DNA of 64,000 bases from Polytrichum commune (lineage: Eukaryota > Streptophyta > Polytrichopsida > Polytrichales > Polytrichaceae): the NCBI GenBank assembly GCA_950295325.1, contig OX485803.1, positions 59,537,554 to 59,601,553 on the forward strand, read 5' to 3'. Below the pieces are notes generated by a model. That model was given only the letters and a program-made list of their open reading frames with translations. It did not search any database and had not been told where the DNA came from. The translations under genes and the position numbers were made by a program. Of the stretch, positions 35,165 through 47,509 are shown one piece after another. The first letter of the stretch is position 1, and each line of letters opens with the position of its first letter.

Positions 35165-35390
35165 AAACAACGAACATGCTAGTTACAAATGAACCGGTTG
35201 AAGTCCAAAACTTCCAAAGAATCACCTACCTTTTAGAAGAATCTATGGAGTATACCTCAAAATAAACAAGAAAAAACCAAAAGATCGCAACATCATGTAA
35301 CCGGTGGGACTTGTAAAAAAACAAGGATGTTGACCGATTATGCCCAGAAATCACCCCGGACACTCGAGAAAGGTATCCATCCATCCATGT
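35165..35390. repeat. Left member of a distant inverted pair
   Basis: Segments GATCGCAACATCATGTAACC, GGTGGGACTTG and TGACCGATTATGCC..CCCCGGACA reappear as reverse complement at 41815-41965, about 6.5 kb away. They could be ends of a large element spanning 35.2-42 kb or two independent copies. Confidence 0.55.
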
Positions 35391-36109
35391 AGTACCTTAA
35401 TTAATCACCGCTTGGAGTCATGCTGACACCAAACTGCAGCCATCAATGCTTGTAAGGGTATCCGAGGTCCAGGTTATAAGGGCAGCAGGAGCAGGCCACA
35501 GCAGAGGCTCAGGACGCCCATGGGACAGTCACTTAGGACCTTATTAGGTACTTAATTGCCTGCCTTGAATGACAGTCACTGAACTTATCCCCATTCCCAT
35601 CTCTCTTGCTCTCTCTCTCTTTTTATCCCTCAAGTTAGAAATCCGGGCGGGAATTATGAGCTTGCTTCATGGTACAGTACAGAGGTTATGAGGTTACTAT
35701 CCTATCATCATCATCATTCATCTGGGCTTATGAAGAGCGTAACATGAAGCGGGCATGGGAATTTATGGGGAAGACACCGAGTAACTGTTTTAGGAACTCG
35801 AGTGGCCCCTTTTGTTAATAAGTTATCCTCGCGTCACACGACGGGTGAGACCTGGAGAAGCACATGGACTCATGGAGTTCTTCTTTGGAACTGCTTTACC
35901 AACCAGATCTACATACATCATGTACTACTACGTCTGACAAGAGAGTGTTTTAATATAACTTATACACATCTTGGGAGAATCATGCTGAGTGCATTCACAA
36001 CACTATGTTAATCAGCTGGCGCTCGTAATTAAGGCCTTCAATGAAACCCCTTTTAAGCTCTGAGCCCACTTTCGCATCTGAGTCACCTGTTGTATGAAAC
36101 ACAGGAGTG
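35391..36109. other. Intergenic, unique-looking
   Basis: More balanced composition and no repeats recognised. Short open frames only. Confidence 0.35.
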
Positions 36110-36890
36110 CAAGGTGAACAACAAAATCCGATCGTGGCCGTACGTAGCCGTTTTCCTTATAGTTTTTGGAGCTCGTTTGAATAGTTTGTTCATAGCATTA
36201 TTCAGACCCATAACAATGTTAGGTGGGACTGACAATATTTCATGGAATATTCCCACATTCAGTCTGGATGTGAGGAATATCCTGTGAAATATTGTCTATC
36301 GCACGAAACATTGTTATGGATTTGAATGAATGTTATGAGGTTCTTGAACTCATTAGATTGGTGATCAACAAAATCCGATCATGGCCGTAGCCGTTTTCCT
36401 TATAGTTTTTGGAGCTCGTTTGAATAGTTTGTTTGTTCTACAGATCGAAGCATGACATTATTCAGACCCATAGCAATGTTATGTGGGGCTAACGATATTT
36501 CATGGAATATTCTCCACATTCAATATGGATGCGGGGGAATATTATGTGAAATACTGTTAGTCGCACAAAACATTGTTATGGATCTAAATGAATGTTATGA
36601 GGTTCTTGAACTCATTAGATTGGTGATCAACAAAATCTGATCGTGGCCGTAGCCATTTTCCTTATGGTTTTTGGAGCTCATTTGAATAGTTTGTTTGTTC
36701 TACATATCAAAGCATAACATTATTTAGACCCATAACAATGTTATGTGGGACTGACAATATTTCATAGAAAATTTCCCACATTTAGTCTGAATGTGAGGAA
36801 TATTCTGTGAAATACTCTCAGTCGCACAAAACATTGCTATGGATCTGAATCATGTTATGAGATTCTTGGACTCATTAGATTGGGTTTATA
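36110..36890. repeat. Tandem triplication, ~250-bp unit
   Basis: Three direct copies begin near 36118, 36368 and 36627, each containing ATCAACAAAATC-GATC/TCGTGGCCGTAGCC-like starts, TTTTTGGAGCTCGTTTGAAT, ATTATTCAGACCCATA, ATATTTCATGGAATATTC and TTATGAGGTTCTTGAACTCA. The ATTCCACA/TGTGGAAT-like middle is internally palindromic. It ends at a C11 tract (36895). Confidence 0.8.
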
Positions 36891-37359
36891 GGTCCCCCCC
36901 CCCCCAATGTTCAAGATTGAAGCCCTCGTACTGTATGAGTTTCATTTTGAAGGGCTCTCAAATTTTAGCTCTTCAACTGAAGGGTTGGTTCAAATCTAAG
37001 ACGTCAATCCAAGAATATAAAAATGAAATACAAAACTCATATTAAACTTGTGCATGAATTATATGGTACATGTTTCTAGTATAATGTGAAGAATTAAGAA
37101 TCAACCATTCTAACTCCACTTCTTGTAGTGATAATGCCCTACGCTTGTTGGTTCTTATGGCGGCCATATTATATTGAGGACTTCAAGTGACGTCTTCATT
37201 TTCAATTTGGGGTTGCGTTGTGAAGGGTTGTTTTGAGAGAGGTGTATTTTGAAGGGCCAAATCATGTTTGAAGGGCATTAAAGACTTCAATCTTGAACAA
37301 TGTCCCCCCCCCCAAAAAAATTAAAAATTAAAAATTAAAAATCATGTTCACTTTTGAGT

Positions 37360-37470
37360 CTAGAATGGTTAACAAAGTATGAGCTCGAAGTCCAACCTCT
37401 TTTAAACTTGTGTATTATTTATGTTTGTTCTTAAATCCATTCTTGACTACACATCACTCAAATATAGTCA
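37360..37470. repeat. Dispersed repeat family fragment
   Basis: Shares TGAGTCTAGA..ATGGTTAAC, CAACCTCTTTTAAAC and ACATCACTCAAATATAG with 33890-34010 and 41065-41180. Confidence 0.45.
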
Positions 37471-38094
37471 TATATTTAGACAATCAACTGAAGAAGGCGT
37501 GCACACCATAGCCCCCTTTCCACAACAACATTCAAAAGTAGTTTATGATGCGGGTGCCAAAATTGCTCCATGCCTTGTCACAGAGTATTCATCCTAAACA
37601 TGCAGTCCATGGTGAATCAAATAGGAATAAAGGGTGACACAATCCCCAGGGGCATGCACCTTCCCTTCAAAACCAAGAATCACATGCGTTCGCAACATGC
37701 TCTAAAAAACCCTTATATACATTTTTTGTGTGTGGTAAAATCAAGCAATATATGTATAACTTCAAGGATAAAAATATAAGTGAAAATATGTATACATGAA
37801 ATTTTACATTCATATATAGTTATTAATATAAGTATACAAAGACCATCTATCAAGTCACTTGGATTCCTATACTCCACCCAATGATTACCAAATTTTCCAC
37901 ACATCTTATAAACCCTCCCTACAAACCAAACCTTAACGAAGAATCACGAGCAAAGCAGCCATGACCTCGATTTGGATGCACTAACCATCTCGTACCAATT
38001 GCATGTTTCATATCCGAGGAGGAAGTAGGCTAGTCGGAAAACATAACCATTCAAAACCCATCTACCTAATGATGGAAACAACCCCCCCACCCCC

Positions 38095-38095
<1 letters not shown>

Positions 38096-38128
<33 letters not shown>
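38096..38128. repeat. Poly(C) tract of 33 bases
   Basis: An uninterrupted run of 33 C on the plus strand, preceded by two shorter C runs split by single A, and followed by ACCACCATGG. It could fold as i-motif/G-quadruplex. The length in the source genome may vary between reads. Confidence 0.9.
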
Positions 38129-38269
38129 ACCACCATGGTTTTGGTGACTCAACTACGTCCTTTGGGCCACGTTCAAAGGGACATTTGATAGGGTGATGTA
38201 AGGAAGCACGAGTGAGTACCACATGCACGAGAGGAAACATACCTCTCAACGGACTGTGACTATCTACCA

Positions 38270-38400
38270 TCCAGTCCCAGTCACTGTCACGGTGACGGTG
38301 ACGGTGACTGTGACTGCAGTCACCCAGTGCCTGCCTGCCTTACAGTCTTCATGTCGGCAGTGGCGGAGGAGGAGATGATGATGATGATGATGATGAATTA
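38270..38400. repeat. GTGAC palindromic repeat and (ATG)n microsatellite
   Basis: CAGTCACTGTCACGGTGACG continues into GTGACGGTGACTGTGACTGC, so the segment at 38276-38322 is built from GTCAC on one side and GTGAC on the other. A (GAT)7-8 microsatellite follows at about 38374-38397. Confidence 0.75.
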
Positions 38401-38405
38401 CTTAC

Positions 38406-38575
38406 GGAATTCGTCAGTTCATGGCCCCTTTCGTGTAAGGGGATGTTTTTGGTCCCCAAAACCAACTGCCCTTGTACTCCTCCCCTTCTAGCTCCAGTCA
38501 CATTATGTAATGTTGACATTTTCCTCGGTGGAATTCGACAGTTAATGGCCCCTTTCGTGTAAGGGGGTGACAGTT
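38406..38575. repeat. Short direct repeat pair
   Basis: GGAATTCG(T/A)CAGTT(C/A)ATGGCC followed by CCTTTCGTGTAAGGGG occurs at 38407-38443 and again at 38531-38567. Confidence 0.75.
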
Positions 38576-38739
38576 CGCAACACCTCGGGTAGCTACATGG
38601 GTGTTCAACTAGTTGCCTTTTCTCCCCCCCTCCAACGGCACTGAGATTATCCCGTTTACTGGGGGTGGGCTAATAGTGTGCGCGTGGGGAGTTAGCAAAG
38701 CTGATTGTAATGCAGCTTTTTGGGCCATAGCCTGGTAGT

Positions 38740-40300
38740 AGGAAGGAAAGTACTTCTTTTTATAATGATAAAGTAACTGAAATGATAGATGAAAGCTAGT
38801 TTAGGAGGAAGTAGGAAGGTTGTAGCCTGAGGAAAGTGGTTGTAGGAGTTACGACTGCCGGGAGCTCCGAGCTTGATAAGCGGGCTATTGTCAGAGAGAG
38901 GGCACTTCTTGTTAAATCCAGTAAGGTCATAGTTGCGGAGAGTCGGGCTATAGGTAAAAGAGTTAGAGTCGAATGCATTAGTTTTTTAGTATTAGAATTG
39001 CAACATCACCGCCTGTGATAGGGGGATGCAGCCAAGCAAATTGAATCAGAATTGATTAAGTAAAGGATGATTTTGTGATTGATATATGGCAAAAATCTGT
39101 GTATGACATTTGTGGTCGAATCAGTTTATTTTGGGAATGTATTAGAGTCCAGTGAGTGGAGAAAACACGATGTGTGTGAAATAAGTGAATCAATTGTGAA
39201 AAATTGTTGAGTGGAGTGAAGCAAACACAAGAGAAGTTGTTGGGTGAATCAAGGCAGTCGTGCTCAAAGATTGAGTTAGATCAAAATGGAAAGAGAGGCT
39301 ATAGTCCGTATTGTAAAAGAAACATGATGAGCCAAAGTTGAAGAACCCCCCTATGTCGATTAAAAAAGAGAAGGTTGTTGCAGAGGATGCGTAGGCTATA
39401 GCCAAGGTTAGTGGAACCCTAAGAGTAATTGGTAGGTTGCGAGAGAGATAATCACAATGTGGAGCAGAATCAGAAGAGGAATTCCTAGAGAGGAGAGATT
39501 GACTATAGCCTAAGTAGAGATGGAAATAGTATGTAGCACAGATAAGATGCCGTGAGCATTGTTGTAAGAAATTGAGGAAGGGCTCGCAAGAGCATTGGAC
39601 CATAGCCAAGAAAATCAGAATATGGCCAAGATTGCAAGGACATGAGAGTCATTGTAGAGATGAGCGATCCGCAGAGGCTATTAAGTCACATTAGTACACA
39701 TAGAAGAGAGAAATTCCACCGAGAGCGACTTGAGAGTGAGAAATAGAGTGAGAAATCATAGGACGTCCTATGTAACCAAAGAAACTAAAGTGACGAATGG
39801 ACAAGGAAATCCAATTAAGTAATTGATTATGAAATGATGGTAAAGTAGTTAGGAGTTATCATTACTAAGAAAGACAAAAGGTTTCAAGGAATTGATAAGA
39901 TATGGTGGAAGTTGGAGAGTAATGATGATGTTGAGTTGGCAGATAATCTAATCAACAAAGAGCATGCTTTGATGTGATTAGGAATGAGAATGAAATGATT
40001 GGATGTGAAGACAAATTAGGCTAGCCGTCGGAGTCGATTGTGAGGAATCTAATGGTATAGCCTATGAATTTATATGATTATGTAAGGATGTTGCAGGAAT
40101 CAAAGCAAGCCTTTGTGTGTTGTGTGACAATGAAGAATACAAGATAAGTGAATCTCAATTACAATTAAGAAATGATAAATGAGATAAAGTGAAGGAACAA
40201 ATTCTTTGAGCTATGCAATTTGAATTATGATCGATGACATCAAATGATTATTTAATCAAGGAAGAAGAGACTAACCCCAATAGGATGAAAATCCAACGGA
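38740..40300. repeat. Purine-rich tract with recurrent GGCTATAGCC-like words
   Basis: The plus strand is dominated by A and G for about 1.5 kb. Words such as GGCTATAG, CTATAGCC and CCATAGCC recur near 38732, 38946, 39297, 39391, 39503, 39600 and 40056. No gene is convincing. A 139-codon minus-strand frame at 39190-39609 is explained by the low plus-strand pyrimidine content. Confidence 0.5.
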
Positions 40301-40904
40301 AGACTATCGTCAAGATACAAAAAGACTCTTGCCAAAGCTTTTAAACTTCACAATGGAATTAGAAAGCTTAAAATCATAATAATAGGATTCACCAAATAGG
40401 ATAGACCCACGCACGACTCAAAGCACCAATGAACCATAAGAGTGGAAATTAAGCCTAGGAAGAAGAAATGGAGGAGTAAAGGATCTAGATTGTTATTAGA
40501 ACCTTAATCCAATGTGACATTAATCCTTATAGACACTAGCTCAACCTTCTTTGAGACCTAGTCCCTGGATTGTTTTCTTTGAGTTAGTTTGAGGCCTAGC
40601 AAAAACCTTGACTACATTGATATTAAATTTCCTTAAGCTAGGATATGTCCGAGGAGTGAGTAGAGTTGATTTTATCTCTAACATCTCACCAAAAAAAATG
40701 ATGCACTCTATAAACACCTTAGAGCACACACACTAAAATTAAGTGTATGGTAAATGAGCATGTATTCATGGATTTAGTATCGCTCGGTAAAAAAATCAGC
40801 CCTCACTAATTGTGAGATTTGGCAAAATAATGTGCGTTTTGGAAATTAGTAACACACGCACTGAATTGGGGTGATTAATGTAGCTTGATTCTCATAGGAT
40901 ATAA
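40301..40904. other. Intergenic, no gene seen
   Basis: A/T-rich; nothing recognised. Confidence 0.3.
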
Positions 40905-41185
40905 AACACTTTATAAGTACAAGATGGTTAGCAAATCCACATCAAGGGCCGTGGCCACCCTCCTCATAATTCACGGAGCTCGTATGAACATCTTATCCAA
41001 TAACAAGGTGAAGATCAGTGTGCTTGTTAAATGGTCATGCATGTCCATCTCAATTGAGTTGACTTTTTGAGCCTAGACCGATTATCATGTTTTGAGCACG
41101 CAATCCAATCTCTTTCAACCACATGTCTTTATGGGGTCCATTCTTGAAGCCATACCGAACCACATTATACCAGTCAAATATAGGT
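40905..41185. repeat. Dispersed repeat family copy (GGAGCTCGTATGAA type)
   Basis: Contains GGCCGTGGCCACCCTCCTC, CACGGAGCTCGTATGAACAT, TGGTCATGCATG and ACCAGTCAAATATAGGTG in the same order as the copy at 33595. Confidence 0.55.
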
Positions 41186-41814
41186 GTCTTGATAAGAACA
41201 GTAACCAAACAAGGGTAGTGTACCCTACTGAGAGGGAGGGCAAATCCAAGAAAGTGAAGGTTACTATTTTAAACCAGATTGATCCTTATATCGGATCAAA
41301 GATACCGAATTAGTGTAGTGAGTTTAGATCGGGATGAATCAACAACCAACCTAGAGGGGATCGATTTTTACCTATCCGACCAACTTCACAAATTGTATGA
41401 AGTCGTATGAGGGAAAAAGCCTTTTACTCTCCACAAAAAGGGTCTACTGATGTTGGATGGCTACGTGAGAATCACCACAAAATCAGCCTTATTGTGGGTG
41501 GAGGATCCTCTATTTAATGAGGGTGTTGTCCCCTCTTGTGGATCACTTCTTACACCGCCTTGTTGAGCATATAAATTCCCAATTAGCCATTGTAATTAGC
41601 CAAAGTTCGTGCTCTTCCAAAGGCATTTTTGCCTCCTTCTTACACCACCACTATGAATGACCAAAGTGGTGCTATTTTGTACTTAATGCCTCATACGATC
41701 AATCACTTCGAACAATGACTTATTCGATGGCACCGTTACGCTCACTTGTTGACAACTTAAGGATGAAAAACATGTGTTGCGAAAAGGAAGGTTCTACTTT
41801 AAGGCCTTGGTACC

Positions 41815-41965
41815 TTAGGTGTTGTGCAATGTCCGGGGAGATTTTTTGGCATAATCGGTCAAAACCCTAATGTTTCCAAGTCCCACCAGTTACATGTTGC
41901 GATATGTTGATTTTCTTTATTAATTCAAGGCATATTCCATAGATTCCTCTACAACGATGGGTAAT
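41815..41965. repeat. Right member of a distant inverted pair
   Basis: Reverse-complement relative of 35220-35385: TGTCCGGGGAGATTTTTTGG, CATAATCGGTCAAAACCCTA, CCCACCAGTTACATGTTGCG. Confidence 0.55.
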
Positions 41966-42475
41966 TTTCCTGAAGTCTTGAACTCCAACCAACTATTCCT
42001 CAAATTCAAGTAGCGCTCGGATCTCCTTGTTCTTCGGTGTTGTAAATCAAAATCCATCAACAGTGTGCTATTTTCAACTCCAGTTTGTATAGTTGGCAAC
42101 AGCTATGTCAGTGTTCACTGGTTCCTGCTTGACTAGACCTCACAAAGTGGTAAATCTTCTCCATCTCGATAGGTAGAGATGAAAACAAATCCAACATACA
42201 TCTCACTTTCATGCTTTTTTATTTTTTATTTTTTATTTTTATGATTGACAATACTTTGGTATTGGCGAGAGGGAATTACTGCATACCCCTCGTTCATCCA
42301 CCATAAGAGTCTCGAAATAGTATGCACCTCGGAGGTTCATTTTTTTAGTTGATTTGATAGCATGCTTAGTTTCAAAATCCTCCTGTTAGCCTAGACCAAA
42401 TCATCATAGATGAATCGACCACAAACTTCTAGGGGTTCGAGTTTTTATGTTGGATGGATGAGATGTGTGTTTGTA

Positions 42476-42510
<35 letters not shown>

Positions 42511-43950
42511 ATCATCGCTATGTTGTTTGTGCTACTTAGTTTCAAATATATTATTTATAGAGGCTCACACTAATCCTCTACAACTCTAAAAATATCACGT
42601 ATGCTACAACACCTTCTACACTTATTATTGTGACCTGGCACTATTATTTGGTCAATGTGGCTTTTCTTGACCCAATATTGAATTTTGAATCCACAATATT
42701 GAATGTTTAAAACTAGGAATATGAAATTAATGATCTTCATATAAACATACATTATTGTCAGTTAAACATACATTATATTGCTATTATACCAAATTTAAAT
42801 GATAAACTATTGTATTCATGTATAAGCCACCATGGTTTTCAAACCATGCATAAAACATGCTAACTTTCAAGCCACATTCGCGGGTATAAAAGGTGTAGTT
42901 TTGAATAGGTTGACCATTGGCAACATAAGTGTCCTCCTTTAATGAGTAGTTTTTCATATTATGACAACTCGTGCAATGAGTGAGAAGTGAGTAGTCAAGT
43001 AAGTAGTGAACTGTCAACCTGAGGTTGATCCATCACACTTGAGAGACCTCTCCATATATAATTTTGATATCTGAGTATTCATTGAGAATTAATGTATATA
43101 TAGTTGTATACCTTTTTAGAAATTTAAGCTTTAAATGTGTCTCTAGAAATTTTTCTTAAAACTTCATTTATTTACCACAATACTTCTTGTAACCAAGAGA
43201 TGCATTTTTATTCATTTAAAATTCAACCTAGTCCAACACAATTCTAAAACTCACTTTTAGTCTTATTTTATTTCATTCTCTGTTATGGCACTAGTTGGAA
43301 ACATCTTGGCAATTACTGCAACTTAGATAAGGTAGAGGGTGCTTTAAGCTATTGCACATACATATGGGTGCATGGTTGATATATATATATATATATATAT
43401 TCCTATTAGCCTTTGTTCTAAACATAGGTATAAAGAAAGAAATTTAAAAAAATTAGCCTTAATTAAATATTTGATGAATATTTGCATATCAAAACCACTA
43501 CCTTCCTTAAACCAATATATAAGCCATGTGTATGACGACCTTGGATATAATGAGGACCTCCACCTTCATTGCCTAGAACCAACACAACATAGTTGGGTAC
43601 TAGACCCAAACTAGATCAAAGACCAACTAGTAACGGTGTGCAAAGCCACATGGCCACCTCTATGATCCCACCTAGTTCGCTTGCAAAACCATCACTTTGC
43701 ATCATGGGTATCAACCCCCTTTGTGCTTTGTGGGTCTACCTCCGTGACTTTGTGAATAGAATGGCTATAAACCCCCCCCCCTTTCCTACAATGTATAGAA
43801 TGGCTAGAATAGGCATTGACAAGCCACCCTAAACCCACCTTGAACCAACCCGAGATAGAGTGGAGCTCGCTACCTACCTTAGATGAAGGTAGTGAAGGTC
43901 GCTATGAGGCAACACCACTAATGGCACCTAAAAACGTCGCTCCATGGGCC
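41966..43950. other. Intergenic with microsatellites, no gene supported
   Basis: Contains (CT)14 at 42481-42508, a (TA)n tract at 43379-43400, TTTTTATTTTTTATTTT runs near 42215-42240 and a C9 tract near 43771. Short frames are unrecognised. Confidence 0.4.
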
Positions 43951-45064
43951 TAGGGTTGATTTTTCACAAAGTTTTTGCCCGTCCACGTCCAAAAACCTTG
44001 AATTGAAAGGCAAAAAAAATTGCAACCTGTCCCAAAACCGGTAGTTTCTAAACCAACCCGTCCATGGAAAGGTTAAAGAAAAAACAACCCGTCCCAAAAC
44101 CGGTTTGGAAATGAAAATACCCATCCCGCAATACGTATAAATAAGTCTCTTACAATGTTGGTAATTTTTATTTTTATTTTTTAAAAACCAAAAAACCAAA
44201 AGATGTTGACATGTGACTGTTTGCACTTGGAAACAATAGGATCATCACAAATTATGCCTTCAATGCTTGTTAGTTATCTGTCTTTTGCTGTCGATTCTCA
44301 TCTTTCCAGTACACCCCATTCTAATTTCCTCTGCCACCATCATTTCTTCTTATTTCTTGTCCTTCAATCTCCCATTTCTTTCCCCACACTCTATCCTCAA
44401 GGTGTTTTCATCACCCGTCATCGCCCATCCGTCACCACCCGTATTCCCTGCACAATAGGGGTTTTTATAGACAAAACCTAATCAAAAGTCATCTACGTGC
44501 TAGTTTGAAGTTAGAGACTTTAGATGCTTTGATGTGCATTTCATGTGCAAATATTCCAATTGAAAACATCAATTGGAATGCAGTGATGCTTGTTTGGAGA
44601 AACATGAAGGATAGTTTCATCCACTTCTTTAAAGGGTGAGTAGCTCTTTGTGTTTATTTTTTTGAACATGTTTATACATATTAATTCTTATTCAATTGCT
44701 AAGTTTACCTTCAATTATAATCTTTGACATTATGTTAACATGTTCTAAATTGTGTGGTTGATGAATTAATGTATGAAGGTGGATCAAGCACTTCAAGATG
44801 GATATTTTGATTGGGTATTAGTGGTTTGATTGCTTTCTGCTTAAATTCACATGTCATATATGACATAATGTAACTGATATTTGTACCATTTATTTTTTTT
44901 GGAAAAATTTATCAAAAATAATGTTATTTTTAGAACCCGTCCAAAGTGAATTTGACACGTCCAAAAACCGGTTCATTTTCTAAGAACCCGTTTACTGGAA
45001 AAGGTTTTTTTTTTTATGAACATGTCCCTGGACATGTTGGGGACCTTGTGAAAAATCACCACTG
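43951..45064. mobile_element. hAT-like non-autonomous DNA transposon
   Basis: The right end read inward is CAGTGGTGATTTTTCACAAG; the left end is TAGGGTTGATTTTTCACAAA. Flanking 8-mers CATGGGCC (43943-43950) and CGTGGGCC (45065-45072) match at 7 of 8, as expected for an hAT 8-bp target duplication. Subterminal AACCCGTCC/AAAACCGGT words recur at both ends. 1114 bp, no transposase remnant seen. Confidence 0.7.
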
Positions 45065-45072
45065 CGTGGGCC

Positions 45073-46177
45073 CATACACTCCTACACCATGGGGAACGCT
45101 TCAAGGTAGTAGAATGTTGGTGATTGGGAGGCGTTTATAGGTGTTGGATTTGGGTGGGGTGTTGGTTTTAGCACCCTCTACCTTGCATAGACTACATGTT
45201 CATAAATGGGTGTGTTTGGTGGTCACCCAAATTCGTGGTGACGGAACCTAAATAGGTTGCCTCATCATACAATGAAGGTGACCGTGTCAAGAAAGAATGC
45301 TTCTAACAACTTTGGTTTTCAATAAATATTATGTTAATACAACTTATTCATAACACATCCTTGTTTCATTTAAATATAGTTTTCATTATTAAAAACACTA
45401 TGTCCTAGTTTGAGCCCATTGTAAACTATATACCATGCCCAAGGCCTTTGAAAAGTGATGAGAATTTTTCTTGGTCGTGGTCTTCGGACCACCATCCATG
45501 AGAAATCCTAAATTGTTTTTTCCTCACGACCCTTGGTCACATGTCTAAAACTATCCTTTAATATACACCACATATATCTACTCACCTTTGACACATATGA
45601 CATGAACTTTGCTTCCTTTTTAAATAAGTTGCCAACGTTGTTAGAAACATTGGTATCGGTTTTTTTGTTAATATACCATTCGGGTATTTCTAATGAGGAT
45701 CTCACATTTTTGGATACTTGTTTGATGTGAATACATGATACACGATAGTCATTTTTTCCAATAATAATCTAGATAATATGTAAGAACCTTCATAGGTAGG
45801 CAAAACTGTCATGGTACCAATACGGTTTAAAATAATATGGACCCAAATAACAACTCGGGTATACAAAGATTCTCTCATCTTGACAAAGCCACCAAATAAT
45901 CAATATTTGATTGGTATTACAAATTAGATCCCCGGATAGGTTCTTAAAAACCATTATTGATGTTGGTTATTGATATTGTTCATGCACCTTTATGTCATAC
46001 CAACAATGGTCTATACAAAACCCCACATACCTCACATAAATACAAACCCCGGTCCCTCTTGCGCTTTGAACCATGGTCGTCCATGATGAAGACCTTAAGG
46101 TAGTAGGGGCAGGGGCAGGGGCAGGGGTGTTTATTTATCATGACATTTAGAGGGGGGGACTCGAGGTTGCTTCACAC
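45073..46177. other. Intergenic, no gene seen
   Basis: A/T-rich, with a short GGGGCA repeat (about 46106-46130) and a G7 tract near 46152. Confidence 0.35.
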
Positions 46178-46765
46178 TAAGGGCCTCTTTACACTAGAGG
46201 CTTAAATTTCGTTGATTCAAACTCGAAATAAGAAAGATCCATTTGGAAGTAGCAAGATTACGAGCTCGAAACGTTGATAGCAATGAGAGGAGAGATGGAA
46301 GAAGAATTTTCAAGATGTGCCAAAAAACAAGATTTGTATGTTATAATTTTTGTGTTATTTTATATCCATTTGTACATATGATGTTTTTACAAAGAGAAGT
46401 TGTAAATTTTACAAAAGCTATAACCGGGTCTCAATTAGGGGCCAATAGGGCTTTAAAAAACCTTGGCCTTAGCCGTTGGACCACATCCCAAGAGAAATAT
46501 CTCGGGATGTGTGCAACCAACCTTCTCCCCCCCCCTCTCGTGTGATAATTTGATTTTCCTACCCTTTTAGTATGTTGTCTACAATCTTTGGGTCCCCAAA
46601 TGAGGCCCTCCCATCTATTTTTAGATATTTAAAGGATCATTTCACTTCCATTTGCTTGTATATGAATGTACTAATGTGTATTACTATGACAATTTATGCT
46701 TCAATACATGGTTGAAATTACAAGCACGAATGATGGCGGCAATTTGAGGTTTCGACCGCTCATGA

Positions 46766-46960
46766 AAATCATGTAAGAAGAAATACAAGATAATTTATAC
46801 CGAATACAAGAATGATAAGAAAGCCAATAAAATTTCAAGTTTGGATAGATACTAAGAATGCTAATGGTTTAAACAACTTAATATTTAAAATTCTAGTCGT
46901 GCATGTGTTTAAAATCAAATTTCAACATGTGCTATAGAAGGTAAAGATGAAAACGACGAA
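46766..46960 (+). pseudogene. Harbinger Myb/SANT (trihelix-like) ORF remnant
   Basis: The frame beginning at 46766 reads 'KSCKKKYKIIYTEYKNDKKA' and then 'NKISSLDRY', followed by a stop, then 'EC.WFKQLN' and, after further stops, 'ISTCAIEGKDEN'. This resembles the DNA-binding accessory protein of PIF/Harbinger elements (C-x-K-K-[WY]-K ... DR..C.WY). Identification is by remembered family pattern; several in-frame stops show it is dead. Confidence 0.5.
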
Positions 46961-47509
46961 GATAAAATATCATAAAGATTGCAAGACCATGATGCTAATC
47001 GAAAGAAATAAAAGAAGAATTTTGAAGACAATATGAAATTGATCTTGGATAAAGTTGTATAAAATTCTACTAGTTTCCCCGTAATCTTTCAAAAAATCAC
47101 AATTTTATTAAAAATATATGGATATGCAATCATTCTATCAAAAATTGTAGCTACTATTCCAAAGTTTTAGAATCACTACTTGATTTTGGAAATTGAACAG
47201 TGCTAACGTTTAAGAAATTATATTTTCACAATGTTTTTGCAATGGATTCATGAGCCATAATAGCATCTTTTAATAAATCAACATATTTCTCATCTTATCC
47301 TATAAATTAGTTTTGTTAGCATCTACTTCTTTAATTTCAAATTTTTGAATTATTATTTTCTTATCATATTATAAAATCCAAGATTTTACTTCTTCAATAG
47401 AACTTTGTTGTCCTCATAGGACTTGCCCTCCTTTCACCGTATCATCTTCAAATTGTTTTTTTAATTCAACATTGGTTTCTTCAATCCATATTGCATCAAA
47501 TTTATCATG

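Noticed and set aside
38003-38270. Frames encoding polyproline or polyglycine
   Set aside because: Produced by the poly(C) tract.
39190-39609. 139-codon minus-strand frame
   Set aside because: Lies antisense to a purine-rich tract with few stop-forming words; no homology recognised.
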